Assembly: GCA_014879875.1 (NCBI GenBank) | Contig: JACSRF010000396.1 | Span: forward strand, 1 to 33,541 | Source: Anaerolinea sp. | GTDB taxonomy: Bacteria; Chloroflexota; Anaerolineae; Promineifilales; Promineifilaceae | Reading direction: 5' to 3' | Length of the DNA stretch: 33,541 bases | Shown here: piece after piece, positions 17,219 through 25,434 of the stretch | Position numbering within the stretch: position 1 is the stretch's first letter | Layout: every line of letters begins with the position of its first letter | Translations under genes and position numbers: made by a program | The notes under the pieces: model-generated | The model's database searches: none | What the model saw: the letters and a program-made list of their open reading frames with translations, nothing else | What the model was told of the DNA's origin: nothing

Positions 17219-17242
17219 GAAGGATGAAGGATGAAGGATGAA
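17219..17242. repeat. GAAGGAT heptad array
   Basis: Three tandem GAAGGAT units plus a partial GAA lie upstream of the MalG-type permease gene (minus sense). A short ATGAATTTTCATTCAT palindrome follows. This is a different heptad word from the GATTACC-type arrays but has the same 7-bp period. Confidence 0.85.
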
Positions 17243-17283
17243 TTTTCATTCATGTCATCTCCTCGAAAGTCTACATCCTCCAC

Positions 17284-17325
17284 CGACAACCGATAACCGA
17301 TTACCGATTACTGACCACCGATCCC
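17284..17325. repeat. Six-heptad array abutting a permease stop codon
   Basis: The units are CGACAAC, CGATAAC, CGATTAC, CGATTAC, TGACCAC and CGATCCC. On the minus strand the array begins with the last base of the MalF-type permease stop codon. It is the same word family as the array at 26858-26976, here inside the ABC transporter operon. Confidence 0.9.
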
Positions 17326-18335
17326 TAATTCTGCTCCGTCCCTTGTTCAAGAAAGCGGCGCTGCACAAGCGTAAAAGTCAAAATGATCAACCCCAAGATA
17401 AACGCGCGCGAAGCGGCATACCCCATCCGCGACGGACCACTGACCCCCAGCGCCTCCGTGTAGATCAGATAAACCGGCGTCAGCGTCGTGTCCAGCGGGC
17501 CGCCGGCCGTCAAAATCGCTACCTGGTCAAAAATCTGCCAGGTGCCAATCGTACCCAGCACCACCACCAGCAAAATCACCGGTCGCAGCATCGGCAGCGT
17601 CACACTGAAAAACTGCTGCCGCTTACTCGCGCCATCAATAGAGGCGGCCTCATACAGCGATGGTGAAATATCCTGCAAGGCTGCCAGAAACATAATCATA
17701 AACGTTGGGATGGTGGTGAAGATGTTTTGCGCCATAATCGCCATCCAGGTAATGCTGGGGCCGCGCAAATACCATTGGCTGGAGGGAATGTTCACGCCAA
17801 ACGGGGCCATGATCAGTTGAAAAAGGCCACGCGGATCATTCAGCCAGTTGATCGCCTCCCACTCCGCGCCAACCAGTCCCCACACTTTCGTAAAAGCAAA
17901 GTTGATGTACCCCGTTTTCAGGTACAGCCACCAAAAAATAAAGCTAATGACGACCGAAGAAGTGACGCTGGGCGCATAAAAGATGGTGCGGAAAAATTGC
18001 TTGGCGCGCATCGGCGCATTTAGCACCACCGCCAGCAAGATCGCCAGGGTGGTCTGCACCGGTACGACAACCAAAGCGTAGTAAAACGCATTCACCAATG
18101 AGCGGATGAATTTTCGGTCGCTCAACAACGATTGATAATGCTTCAAACCTACCCATTCTGGGGCAGTGAACAAGTTAAAATCAGTAAAACTGATGTAAAT
18201 GGCAAAGCCAAACACACCCACAGTAAACACCAGCGTCACCAGCAGGTACGGGGATAAGAAAATGTAGGCGGCAATGGCCTCGCGCCGGGCGGCCTGGTTC
18301 TGTAAAGTCTTAAACGGGTTGCTGAAAGCGGCCAT
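17325..18335 (-). CDS. Sugar ABC transporter permease (MalF/UgpA type)
   Basis: First membrane subunit of the importer, 336 residues with six predicted helices beginning at AYIFLSPYLLVTLVFTVGV. The EAA loop is EAASIDGASKRQQFFSVTLP (229-248). TIFYAPSVTSSVVISFIFWWLY (118-139) and TDFNLF with WVGLKHYQSL (51-70) are family hallmarks. It is encoded between the solute-binding protein and the second permease, the standard order of CUT1 carbohydrate importers. A hairpin-containing 207-bp gap separates it from the binding-protein gene, which fits lower permease expression. No ATPase gene accompanies the locus. Confidence 0.95.
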   Translation of the reverse strand: MAAFSNPFKTLQNQAARREAIAAYIFLSPYLLVTLVFTVGVFGFAIYISFTDFNLFTAPEWVGLKHYQSLLSDRKFIRSLVNAFYYALVVVPVQTTLAILLAVVLNAPMRAKQFFRTIFYAPSVTSSVVISFIFWWLYLKTGYINFAFTKVWGLVGAEWEAINWLNDPRGLFQLIMAPFGVNIPSSQWYLRGPSITWMAIMAQNIFTTIPTFMIMFLAALQDISPSLYEAASIDGASKRQQFFSVTLPMLRPVILLVVVLGTIGTWQIFDQVAILTAGGPLDTTLTPVYLIYTEALGVSGPSRMGYAASRAFILGLIILTFTLVQRRFLEQGTEQN

Positions 18336-18415
18336 AGCTTATGTTCTCCCGAATTTGGAATTGCTGTAGATTGTCCAATCGCCTATCAACGCAATAGCTG
18401 TTAAAGTTAAGGGTA

Positions 18416-18446
18416 CCGGTTGCCCGTTGTAACAACAGGCAACCGG
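18416..18446. repeat. Hairpin between binding-protein and permease genes
   Basis: CCGGTTGCC (18416-18424) pairs with GGCAACCGG (18438-18446), and GTTG pairs with CAAC inside after one mismatch. It sits in the 207-bp gap 18336-18542. Such structures between a binding protein and its permeases often stabilise the upstream message and limit read-through; that role is inferred here. A second small palindrome, GCGCAG CA CTGCGC, lies nearby at about 18459-18472. No gene was seen in the gap. Confidence 0.65.
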
Positions 18447-18542
18447 CGCTGGTGAAGGCGCAGCACTGCGCTCTGTGCTCTGGTTAGCGGCCGCGAGCGG
18501 AGGCAGAGGCTGCGCTTTCTGTTTCAGTCAGGATGATTCCCA

Positions 18543-21098
18543 TTACTGCGCCTCATCCAGATATTGCTGAATTTCTTCATTCGCCTGGGCAAACGCTTCG
18601 TCTACAGTTTGGTCGCGCAGATAGACGCGCTCCAACGCCTGGGCGATGGCGTCATTCACCTTGCCGGTGTTCGGTCCCCAGTAGGCCACACGGGTCAGGG
18701 AGAAGGTTCCGGCGCGGGCGATGGCCGCGTCGTTCTCATCTACCACCATGTCCAACTGTTCGGGGTGGGTGGAATAAGCGAAACCGGTGTTAACGATCTC
18801 ACCCTGGTTTTCCGCGCCGGTGATGAAGATAGCGAAAGCGGCCGCCGCGCGTGGGTATCGGGTCGCCGCGTTCACGCCAACGCCATTGGTGAAGATGATA
18901 CCGGCCTTCCCGGCCGGCCCGGCGGGCAGCTCTTGCGCTTTCCAATTCACGTCGGCGAAGTTTTGGCGCATGAAGTTGATCATCCAGCCCCCTTCGTAGG
19001 TCATGCCGGCTAATTCCTTGCCGATGGCTTCGCCGCACCAACCCGCGCCCACATCGGCGGCCGTGACAATCGTGCCGTCAAAAACCATCTGCGTGACGTA
19101 CTCGGCTGCTTCCAGCACCGCGTCGCTGTTCGCCAGGGCCGTGGCAAAGTCATCACTGGTATAGGCGCCGCCGTTGCCAAAAGCCCAGGGAGCAAAACGC
19201 GCCCAATCCGCATTCTGGCAGAAACCGGCGTATTGACCGGTGGCGGCGATGGCTTCAGCGGCCGTTTTCAGGTCATCCCAGGTCCAAGCGGCCGTCGGTT
19301 CGTCAATGCCGGCGGCGGCAAACGCTTCTGGCAGATAGACCAGGCCCAGCGTGCCCCAATCCTTGGGCAGGGCATAGGTTTGTCCATCCAGGGTGAAGAT
19401 ACCTAACAGGGCAGGGATGAACGCGCCCCGGCCGGTCCCCGCTTCGCCCATGAAGCTGTCCAGGGAAAGCAGTTGGTTGGTCGGGCCAAAAGCGGTCATC
19501 AGTTGGTCGTCTACATAGAAGACGTCAGGGGCCGTGCCACCGGCCATGGCCGCTTTCAGCTTGGTCTGGAAGTCCGCCGGGATGGGTTGGTAATCCACCG
19601 TCACGCCAGGGCACGCTTCATTGAAACGGGTGATGGAGTCGCGGTAGATTTGCTGTTCGGTTTCGTCGCCCCAGCCAGAGAAGATGATGGTCGCGCCGCT
19701 TTCCAGGTTGTCCAGCGGGCAGGCAGCGGCCTGCGGGGCGCTGATCGCGCCGCCGGTCGTTTCTGCGCCTTCGCCCGTGAGGAATTCGGCCGTTTCCTGG
19801 TTGGCCTGAGCAAATGCTTCGGCGACGGTTTGGTCGCGCAAGTAGACGCGCTCCAGCGCCTGGCTGACGGCGTCATTGATTTTGCCGGTGTTCGGCCCCC
19901 AATAGGCAACGCGGGTCAACGGGAAGGTTCCGGCGCGGGCGATGGCCGCATCGTTCTCGTCCACCACCATGTCTAGCTGTTCGGGATGGGTGGAGTAGGC
20001 AAAGCCGGTGTTAACAATTTCGCCCTGGTTCTCGACGCCGGTGACGTAGATGGCGAAAGCGGCAGCGGCTTTGGGGAAGCGGCTGGCAGCGTTGACGCCA
20101 ATGCCGTTGGTGAAAATGATACCCGCTTTACCGGCCGGGCCGGCGGGCAGTTCTTGCGCTTTCCAGTTCACGTCGGGGAAGTTCTGGCGCATGAAGTTGA
20201 CCATCCAGCCCCCTTCGTAGGTCATCCCGGCCAATTCCTTGCCGATGGCTTCACCGCACCAACCCGCGCCGACATCGGCGGCCGTTACCAGGCTGCCGTC
20301 GGTGTACATGCCGGTGACGTATTCGGCGGCGGCGATGATCTCCGGCGCGGTCAACAGGGGGGCTGTCAGCGTGTCGTTGGCGTAGCTGCCGCCATTGCCA
20401 AAGGCCCACGGCGCAAACCGCGCCCAGTCCGCATTCTGGCAGAACCCGGCATATTGGCCGGTGGCGGCGATGGCTGCAGCGGCCGCTTTCAGGTCATCCC
20501 AGGTCCAAGCAGTAGTCGGTTCCTCAATCCCGGCAGCGGCAAACGCTTCCGGCAGGTAAACCAGACCCAGCGTGCCCCAATCTTTGGGCAGGGCGTAGGT
20601 GACGTTGTTTTGGGTGAAAATGCTCAGTAAGGCGGGGATGAAATCGCCCCGGCTGATGTTGGCGTTCTTCATGAAGTCATCCAGGGGCAGCAGTTGGCCG
20701 GTGGGGCCAAAGGCGGTCATCAGTTGGTCGTCTACGTAAAAGACGTCGGGAGCCGTGCCGCCGGCCATGGCCGCCTTGAGCTTGGTCTGGAAGTCGGCCG
20801 GGATGGGTTGGTAGTCTACCGTCACGCCAGGGCACGCTTCGTTGAAGCGGGCGATGGAGTCGCGGTAGATTTGCTGTTCTGTCTCGTCGCCCCAGCCGGA
20901 GAAGACGATGGAGGCGTTGGGTTCAACGTCCAGGAAGCAGGAAGCGGTGGCGTCGGAAACGGCCGTTTCCCCACCACCAGTCGTCGTATCGGCCGGCGCG
21001 GGCGTGTTGACCGTTTCTTCGGTCGCGCCACCGCCACAGGCAGTCAGCGCCAGGGCGATAACCAGCAGAAACGCAAAGTACATACTTAATTTTCTCAC
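18543..21098 (-). CDS. Solute-binding lipoprotein with two near-identical binding domains
   Basis: Extracellular sugar-binding component of the ABC importer, 851 residues, twice the usual length. The lipobox LTAC gives Cys21 as the lipidation site, followed by a Thr/Pro/Gly linker. Two family-1 solute-binding domains follow: residues about 54-444 and 460-851, offset by 407 residues and nearly identical (SGWGDETEQQIYRDS at 67 and 474; PKDWGTLGLVYLPEAFAAAG in both). Differences are scattered: the domains diverge around residues 140-165 and 237-270, and at many silent sites. Cysteines in GFCQNADW and GWCGEAIGKE recur in both. A GTG start is supported by GGAG eight bases upstream. The gene lies between the GH65 fusion and the permeases. 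Fusion of two binding domains in one lipoprotein is unusual. Confidence 0.95.
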   Translation of the reverse strand: MRKLSMYFAFLLVIALALTACGGGATEETVNTPAPADTTTGGGETAVSDATASCFLDVEPNASIVFSGWGDETEQQIYRDSIARFNEACPGVTVDYQPIPADFQTKLKAAMAGGTAPDVFYVDDQLMTAFGPTGQLLPLDDFMKNANISRGDFIPALLSIFTQNNVTYALPKDWGTLGLVYLPEAFAAAGIEEPTTAWTWDDLKAAAAAIAATGQYAGFCQNADWARFAPWAFGNGGSYANDTLTAPLLTAPEIIAAAEYVTGMYTDGSLVTAADVGAGWCGEAIGKELAGMTYEGGWMVNFMRQNFPDVNWKAQELPAGPAGKAGIIFTNGIGVNAASRFPKAAAAFAIYVTGVENQGEIVNTGFAYSTHPEQLDMVVDENDAAIARAGTFPLTRVAYWGPNTGKINDAVSQALERVYLRDQTVAEAFAQANQETAEFLTGEGAETTGGAISAPQAAACPLDNLESGATIIFSGWGDETEQQIYRDSITRFNEACPGVTVDYQPIPADFQTKLKAAMAGGTAPDVFYVDDQLMTAFGPTNQLLSLDSFMGEAGTGRGAFIPALLGIFTLDGQTYALPKDWGTLGLVYLPEAFAAAGIDEPTAAWTWDDLKTAAEAIAATGQYAGFCQNADWARFAPWAFGNGGAYTSDDFATALANSDAVLEAAEYVTQMVFDGTIVTAADVGAGWCGEAIGKELAGMTYEGGWMINFMRQNFADVNWKAQELPAGPAGKAGIIFTNGVGVNAATRYPRAAAAFAIFITGAENQGEIVNTGFAYSTHPEQLDMVVDENDAAIARAGTFSLTRVAYWGPNTGKVNDAIAQALERVYLRDQTVDEAFAQANEEIQQYLDEAQ
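18546..19721. repeat. Second copy of the duplicated binding-domain sequence
   Basis: This 1.2-kb stretch encodes the C-terminal binding domain (residues 460-851). It matches 19767-20939 at a 1221-bp offset with many silent and a few amino-acid differences, so the duplication is not brand new. Confidence 0.9.
19767..20939. repeat. First copy of the duplicated binding-domain sequence
   Basis: Encodes the N-terminal binding domain (residues about 54-444) of the solute-binding lipoprotein. The linker between the copies (about residues 444-460, TTGGAISAPQAAAC) resembles the mature N-terminal linker, suggesting that the duplication included part of that linker. Confidence 0.9.
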
Positions 21099-21184
21099 GG
21101 TTAGTTCTCCTCTCTTGTCGTCAATCGTAACTACTTGCCTGGCACAGTCAGGAGACCGGCCAAAGCGTTAGTCGTGTTGTGAAA

Positions 21185-21255
21185 TTTGGAGATAGAGAAT
21201 GGAGCTAAAGGAAAACACTCGCATCGCCTTTCTCGTTTTAGCGCCACTCTCCAAA
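21185..21255. repeat. Nested inverted repeat upstream of the binding-protein gene
   Basis: TTTGGAGA (21185-21192) pairs with TCTCCAAA (21248-21255), and inner GCTAAA/TTTAGC words can pair as well. It lies in the 316-bp gap 21099-21414, about 90 bp before the binding-protein start in minus sense, and would fold in its leader. The gap also holds a tiny ORF and another inverted repeat; nothing else was recognised. Confidence 0.55.
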
Positions 21256-21268
21256 CTCGAGTCGCAAG

Positions 21269-21322
21269 CTATTGCATGTGAAATTTATACATTTGCTCAC
21301 TCATGGATTGGTGGATAAACAT
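21269..21322 (-). other. 17-codon ORF behind a perfect Shine-Dalgarno sequence
   Basis: AGGAGGTGAT (21321-21330, minus strand) fully matches the anti-Shine-Dalgarno end of 16S rRNA. The ATG directly after it opens a short frame, MFIHQSMSEQMYKFHMQ. The spacing (2 bases) is too short for efficient initiation, so this may be a decoy or regulatory ribosome site in the leader of the binding-protein gene rather than a real peptide gene. Confidence 0.25.
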
Positions 21323-21341
21323 CACCTCCTCATCGTTGGAA

Positions 21342-21400
21342 GATAGAGATAGAGGTGGGAGATAGAGGAACCGACTCGACCAGCGTCCTCTATCTCTATC
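21342..21400. repeat. 14-bp inverted repeat of GATAGAG words
   Basis: GATAGAGATAGAGG (21342-21355) and CCTCTATCTCTATC (21387-21400) are perfect reverse complements with a 31-base loop that holds another GATAGAGG. It lies 15 bp past the stop of the GH65 fusion gene and may form the end of that transcript, although no T-run follows. Confidence 0.75.
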
Positions 21401-21414
21401 CTCTATCGCTACAC

Positions 21415-24267
21415 TCAAACACGCAGGTCAATGAAATGCTTTTTACCATGCAGATACACATGAAACGCCAGCCGTCGCCAATGCTGCGGTAGATGAGGGG
21501 ACAGGGTATAGCCGACAGACGTAGGGCCGCCATCGGCCGTCGGGCGTAGACCGGCAAAGCCAAAGACCAGAGCCTGCCACACGCCCCCGGCCGACGCCGC
21601 GTGAATGCCATCACCCGCATTGCCGCGCGGGTTGCGCAGGTCGGCGCGGGCGGCCAGCATAAAATGTTGGTACGCCTCCTCCGGCCGGCCCATTTCACAG
21701 GCGGCCCAGGCATGGTAGCTGGGACCGAGGGAGGAGCCATAGACGTGGTCGGTCTTGGGCATGTAGGTGTCCCAATTCATCTGCCACGTCTTCTGGTCGA
21801 AGCGGTCGCGGAAAAGGCAGAGCAGCATAATCACGTCCGCCTGCTTCAATACTTGCCGTTCGCTTGCCCCCTCAATGCCAAAAATAAGCTGCAACGACTT
21901 CTCCGCCTGGGCGATGAATTCTGGTGAAACCTCGATACGCTCAAAGAACCCCTCGAACTGGTCAATCAAGCCGTTTTCCGGGTCGTAGAGGAAAATCAGG
22001 TGGTCAATTACATCTTGCCAATGTTCCAGAACGCTAACAGTAAGCCGTAAGTCAGTTTTCAGTTGTTGCGCTTTGGCCGGGTCATGCTGCGTTAGCCATG
22101 CCAATACTTCTTGCGCAGTTTGCAAATGCCAGCGGGTGATGTAGTTGGTGAAGCTGTTGTTATCTACGTGATCATGGTACTCGTCTGGGCCGATGACGTT
22201 GCGAATGGCGTATTGGTGCCCGTCGGTCGTCTTTTCCCGTTCGGCGCGGCTGCCCCAAAAGCGGGCGGTGTCCAGAATCATCTCCGCGCCATAGTCGCGC
22301 AAGAAAGCGTCGTCGCCGGTGGCGCGCCAATATTGCATGATGGCATAGGCCACATCGGCCGAAATGTGGATTTGAATGTCGCCGGTCCAGATGCGCGTTA
22401 GCTGCACGCGGTCGGTGGCGTGCGGAACCCAAGTGGGGGTGACTTCTTCGCCGGTGGCGGCGCTTTCCCAGGCGTACTGCGCCCCCAGGAAACCGTTAGC
22501 TGCCGCTTTCTGGCGCGCCCCGACCAGGGTGTGGTAGCGGTACATCAGCATGTTACGCGCCAGGCGGGGTTGGGTGTAGATGAAGAAGGGCAGGATGAAA
22601 ATTTCAGTATCCCAAAAAATGTGGCCGCGATAGCCGAGGCCGCTGAGGGTTTTGGCGCCAATGCTGACGCGCTCGTCGTTTTGCGCGGCGGCGATGAGCA
22701 GTTGGAAGAGGTTGAAACGGGCCGCCAATTGGGCTTCGTCGTCCCCTTCGATGATCACGTCGCAGTCATCCCAAAGCTGCCGCCACGCGGCCTGCTGCGC
22801 GGTACGCAGCGTGTTGTAGTCATGGCCTTGCAGGTGAGAGAGGGCGCGGGACAGCACGGCCGTTTCTTCCTTATCCGGGTCGCGGTCAGAAGTAATGGCG
22901 ACCAATTTATCCACACCCAACGTCTGACGCGGGGCGAGTTGGTGGGTGAGGGTGAAGCGTGGGTGGCCGGGGCAATCCTGGCAGGCGACGGCCGTTGCCG
23001 CAGACACCGTGAGCGCGGCGACCATGCTCAACTCAATGCCCGTGCGCCGTGTGCGGCTGCGCAGCCAGATCGCCCCATCCTCCGCCTGCCCCTGTGCGAG
23101 CAACTGCCAATGCAGCAAATCTTCATTGGCGACATGGCCGTCCAGCCCGGTGTGCAGAGTGAGTGTAACGGGGCGGTTCACGGCCGTCACCAACAGCCGC
23201 AGCGCCCCCAAATGGGGTTGGGCATAGCTGGCAAACCGTTCAAAACTCAAGTCGAGAATGGCCCCGTCGGGCGACTCCCAGCGCACGTCGCGGCGCAAAA
23301 GCCCCTGGCGCATGTCCAGGGCGCGGCGAAAATGATGCACATGACCTTGATTGATGCGGAACGGCCGTTCATCCACCCACAGTTCCACGTCCAGCCAGTT
23401 TGGTAAATTGACCAACTCGGTGAAAGCGACCGGCATGTCGTCAAAAATGCCGTGCGCCAGCGTCAGCGGAAAATCACCCGGATACCCTTCCTCCAGGCTG
23501 CCGCGGCTGGCAAAATAGCCGTTGCCCAGGGTAAAAACGGTCTCCATGTGCCACTGTGTGGCGGCGCTAAACGCATCTTGCGTCACGACCCAGGCCTCGT
23601 CCTCGGCGACCATCCGGTGCAGGTCGGCGACCGTCACCTTTTCCAGCGTGTCGCGGTGAGCAATACGGCCGTTTCCCAACAACCCAACAAATCGTTCTGC
23701 CGGCCCCAGGGCCAGTACAGGCATCCCGGCGGCGATGGCGGCGGCAATGCCCGCTTCCGCGTCTTCCACCACCAGGCATTGCGCGGGCGGCAGGTTCAGG
23801 CTTGCGGCGGCGTAGCGGAAGAGGTCGGGGGCCGGTTTCTGGCGCGTTACGCTGCGGCCGTCGGCGATGGCTGCCAGGCGATGGGTGATCCCCAGCCGCG
23901 CGACCACTTCCGGCGCATTTTTACTCGCCGAAGCCAGCGCGTAAGGAATCCCGGCGGCGTCCAGCGCGTCCAGCAGCGTGGGTACGCCGGGCAGCAAATC
24001 GGCCGGACTGACCTGCGCCAGCAGCGCCTGGTAATCGGCGTTCTTGCGCGCCATCCACGCTGCCAGTGTCGCCTCATCCACCTGGCGCTCGCCCAAAATC
24101 AGCCGCAGCGACTCGCGCCGCGAAACGCCACGCAGCTTTTCATTCATGGCGCGGGAGAAAGGCAGCCCTTCTTCGTCGGCCAGTTTTTGCCAGGCGCGGT
24201 AATGAAATTCGGCCGTATCCGTCAAAACGCCATCTAAATCGAAGATCACTGCTTTTAGTTCAGACAT
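21415..24267 (-). CDS. Beta-phosphoglucomutase / GH65 glycoside phosphorylase fusion
   Basis: A bifunctional 950-residue cytoplasmic enzyme. Residues 1-220 are a HAD-family beta-phosphoglucomutase: nucleophile and acid/base Asp10/Asp12 in FDLDGVLTDT, SASKN (113-117), Lys144 and Glu168-Asp169. Residues about 225-950 are a GH65 phosphorylase: LGNGYFASRGSLEEGYP (248-263), FWDTEIF (551-557), and VIGPDEYHDHVDNNSFTN with general acid Glu696. GH65 enzymes split alpha-glucosides such as maltose, trehalose or kojibiose with phosphate to beta-glucose-1-phosphate, which the mutase turns into glucose-6-phosphate. In many bacteria these are separate adjacent genes. The disaccharide cannot be told from sequence. 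It lies between the LacI regulator and the transporter genes. Confidence 0.95.
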   Translation of the reverse strand: MSELKAVIFDLDGVLTDTAEFHYRAWQKLADEEGLPFSRAMNEKLRGVSRRESLRLILGERQVDEATLAAWMARKNADYQALLAQVSPADLLPGVPTLLDALDAAGIPYALASASKNAPEVVARLGITHRLAAIADGRSVTRQKPAPDLFRYAAASLNLPPAQCLVVEDAEAGIAAAIAAGMPVLALGPAERFVGLLGNGRIAHRDTLEKVTVADLHRMVAEDEAWVVTQDAFSAATQWHMETVFTLGNGYFASRGSLEEGYPGDFPLTLAHGIFDDMPVAFTELVNLPNWLDVELWVDERPFRINQGHVHHFRRALDMRQGLLRRDVRWESPDGAILDLSFERFASYAQPHLGALRLLVTAVNRPVTLTLHTGLDGHVANEDLLHWQLLAQGQAEDGAIWLRSRTRRTGIELSMVAALTVSAATAVACQDCPGHPRFTLTHQLAPRQTLGVDKLVAITSDRDPDKEETAVLSRALSHLQGHDYNTLRTAQQAAWRQLWDDCDVIIEGDDEAQLAARFNLFQLLIAAAQNDERVSIGAKTLSGLGYRGHIFWDTEIFILPFFIYTQPRLARNMLMYRYHTLVGARQKAAANGFLGAQYAWESAATGEEVTPTWVPHATDRVQLTRIWTGDIQIHISADVAYAIMQYWRATGDDAFLRDYGAEMILDTARFWGSRAEREKTTDGHQYAIRNVIGPDEYHDHVDNNSFTNYITRWHLQTAQEVLAWLTQHDPAKAQQLKTDLRLTVSVLEHWQDVIDHLIFLYDPENGLIDQFEGFFERIEVSPEFIAQAEKSLQLIFGIEGASERQVLKQADVIMLLCLFRDRFDQKTWQMNWDTYMPKTDHVYGSSLGPSYHAWAACEMGRPEEAYQHFMLAARADLRNPRGNAGDGIHAASAGGVWQALVFGFAGLRPTADGGPTSVGYTLSPHLPQHWRRLAFHVYLHGKKHFIDLRV

Positions 24268-24286
24268 ACACTTCTACTCAATCGTT

Positions 24287-24352
24287 GTCATGCTGAGCGG
24301 AGGCTGCGGAGCGAAGCATCCCAACAAGCTCAGCACAGGCTCTCAGCATGAC
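24287..24352. repeat. Dispersed-type palindrome between lacI-type gene and GH65 gene
   Basis: GTCATGCTGAG (24287-24297) and CTCAGCATGAC (24342-24352) are perfect 11-bp inverted repeats around a GC-rich loop containing GCGAAGCATC. This resembles a repeat type that is widely dispersed in bacterial genomes. It fills the gap and could terminate or attenuate the regulator transcript before the GH65 gene. Confidence 0.7.
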
Positions 24353-24368
24353 GTGCGCCTTATAGTTT

Positions 24369-25385
24369 TTAACTCGACTGCCGCACAATCAGGCTTGGTT
24401 CTAATAAAATACCCTTTTGTGGAATTGGCTCCCCGTTAATTTGCTTGAGCAGCAGGCTGATGATCTGCTCACCCGCCTCCTGAATCGGCTGCTGTACAGT
24501 GGTCAACGGTGGGTAGAGAAATTCGCTCATGGGCACATTGTCATAGCCGGTGATGGCGATGTCTTGCCCGATGACCAGCCCCGCCGCCAGCGCGCCGTTC
24601 ATCGCCCCGATGGCGATCTGGTCGCTGACACAGGCAACGGCCGTTGGCCGTTCCGCCGCCGGTAAAGCCAACAACTGCTGCATCAACTGGTAGCCATCAT
24701 GCACTGTGTTTTCGCCGCGCACCACCCAGGCGGGGGAAGTAGGCAAGCCCGCCTGCGCCATTTGCGTGAAGTAGCCATACCCGCGTTCTTCGCCGGCGCG
24801 CGACCCTTCCGGCCACGTGATGAAGGCAATACGCTGGTGGCCCCGTTCCTGCAAATGTTGGATGACCTGACCCATCCCTAAACGGCCGTCTACGTCCACC
24901 CAACAAAAATCCCAATCATCATTCGCCCGGCCAAAGGCAGCAAAGGGGATGGCGGCGTCAATCAGAAAGGCGATACGCGAGTCATTGTTGTTGGTGTCGG
25001 CCAAAATGAACCCTTCTACCTGACGGCGGGCGTACAGGTCACGGTACAACTCATTGGTCGCCGACGCCGAATCAGCCAAGAGAAAGGTGAGCAGATGGTA
25101 ACGGTGCGCCTCGACGCGCTGTATGGCGCTGTAGAGAAAATGATTGAGTACCGGGTGCGGGGAATTATCGTCGCTTGCCTGCCAGCCATAGCCAATAAGG
25201 TTGCTGGACCGCGTGCGCAAATTGCGGGCGCTGATGTTGGGCTGGTAGCCGAGTTCCTGAATCGCATCCCAAATGCTCTGCTCTGTCTCCGGCGTGACGC
25301 TGGCTTGCCGGTTCAGCACCTTGGAGACGGTCTGGTAGCTGACGCCAGCTTTGGCAGCGACATCTTTGAGGGTGATTTGGGTCAT
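24369..25385 (-). CDS. LacI family transcriptional regulator
   Basis: A 338-residue repressor of the LacI/GalR type. Residues 5-24 (TLKDVAAKAGVSYQTVSKVL) are the DNA-binding helix-turn-helix, followed by the hinge region and a periplasmic-binding-protein-like effector domain (IGYGWQ to ITGYDNVPMSEFLYPPLTTV). The frame extends upstream to 25451, but the ATG at 25385 has an AAAGGAG site seven bases away and gives the family N-terminus. It heads the sugar locus on the same strand, so it most likely controls transport and phosphorolysis genes in response to the sugar or a phosphorylated product. Two palindromic operators lie directly before it. Confidence 0.95.
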   Translation of the reverse strand: MTQITLKDVAAKAGVSYQTVSKVLNRQASVTPETEQSIWDAIQELGYQPNISARNLRTRSSNLIGYGWQASDDNSPHPVLNHFLYSAIQRVEAHRYHLLTFLLADSASATNELYRDLYARRQVEGFILADTNNNDSRIAFLIDAAIPFAAFGRANDDWDFCWVDVDGRLGMGQVIQHLQERGHQRIAFITWPEGSRAGEERGYGYFTQMAQAGLPTSPAWVVRGENTVHDGYQLMQQLLALPAAERPTAVACVSDQIAIGAMNGALAAGLVIGQDIAITGYDNVPMSEFLYPPLTTVQQPIQEAGEQIISLLLKQINGEPIPQKGILLEPSLIVRQSS

Positions 25386-25401
25386 TCTTTGCTCCTTTAA
25401 C

Positions 25402-25425
25402 GCGAACGTTCGGGCGAACGTTCGC
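25402..25425. promoter_or_regulatory. Two tandem LacI-type operators
   Basis: CGAACGTTCG occurs twice (25403-25412 and 25415-25424), centres 12 bp apart. The second copy extends to the perfect 12-bp palindrome GCGAACGTTCGC; the first matches 11 of 12. They lie between the promoter and ribosome site of the LacI-type gene, so autorepression is likely. The divergent gene may be affected too. No other copy was seen in the window. Confidence 0.8.
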
Positions 25426-25434
25426 ATGAATCGT

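Noticed and set aside
22420-23406. 328-codon plus-strand open frame opposite the GH65 fusion
   Set aside because: Antisense shadow of a well-conserved enzyme; no family features and biased composition.
24287-24352. Insertion sequence remnant
   Set aside because: The inverted repeats are present, but there is no transposase sequence or target duplication, and the element matches a dispersed palindrome type better.
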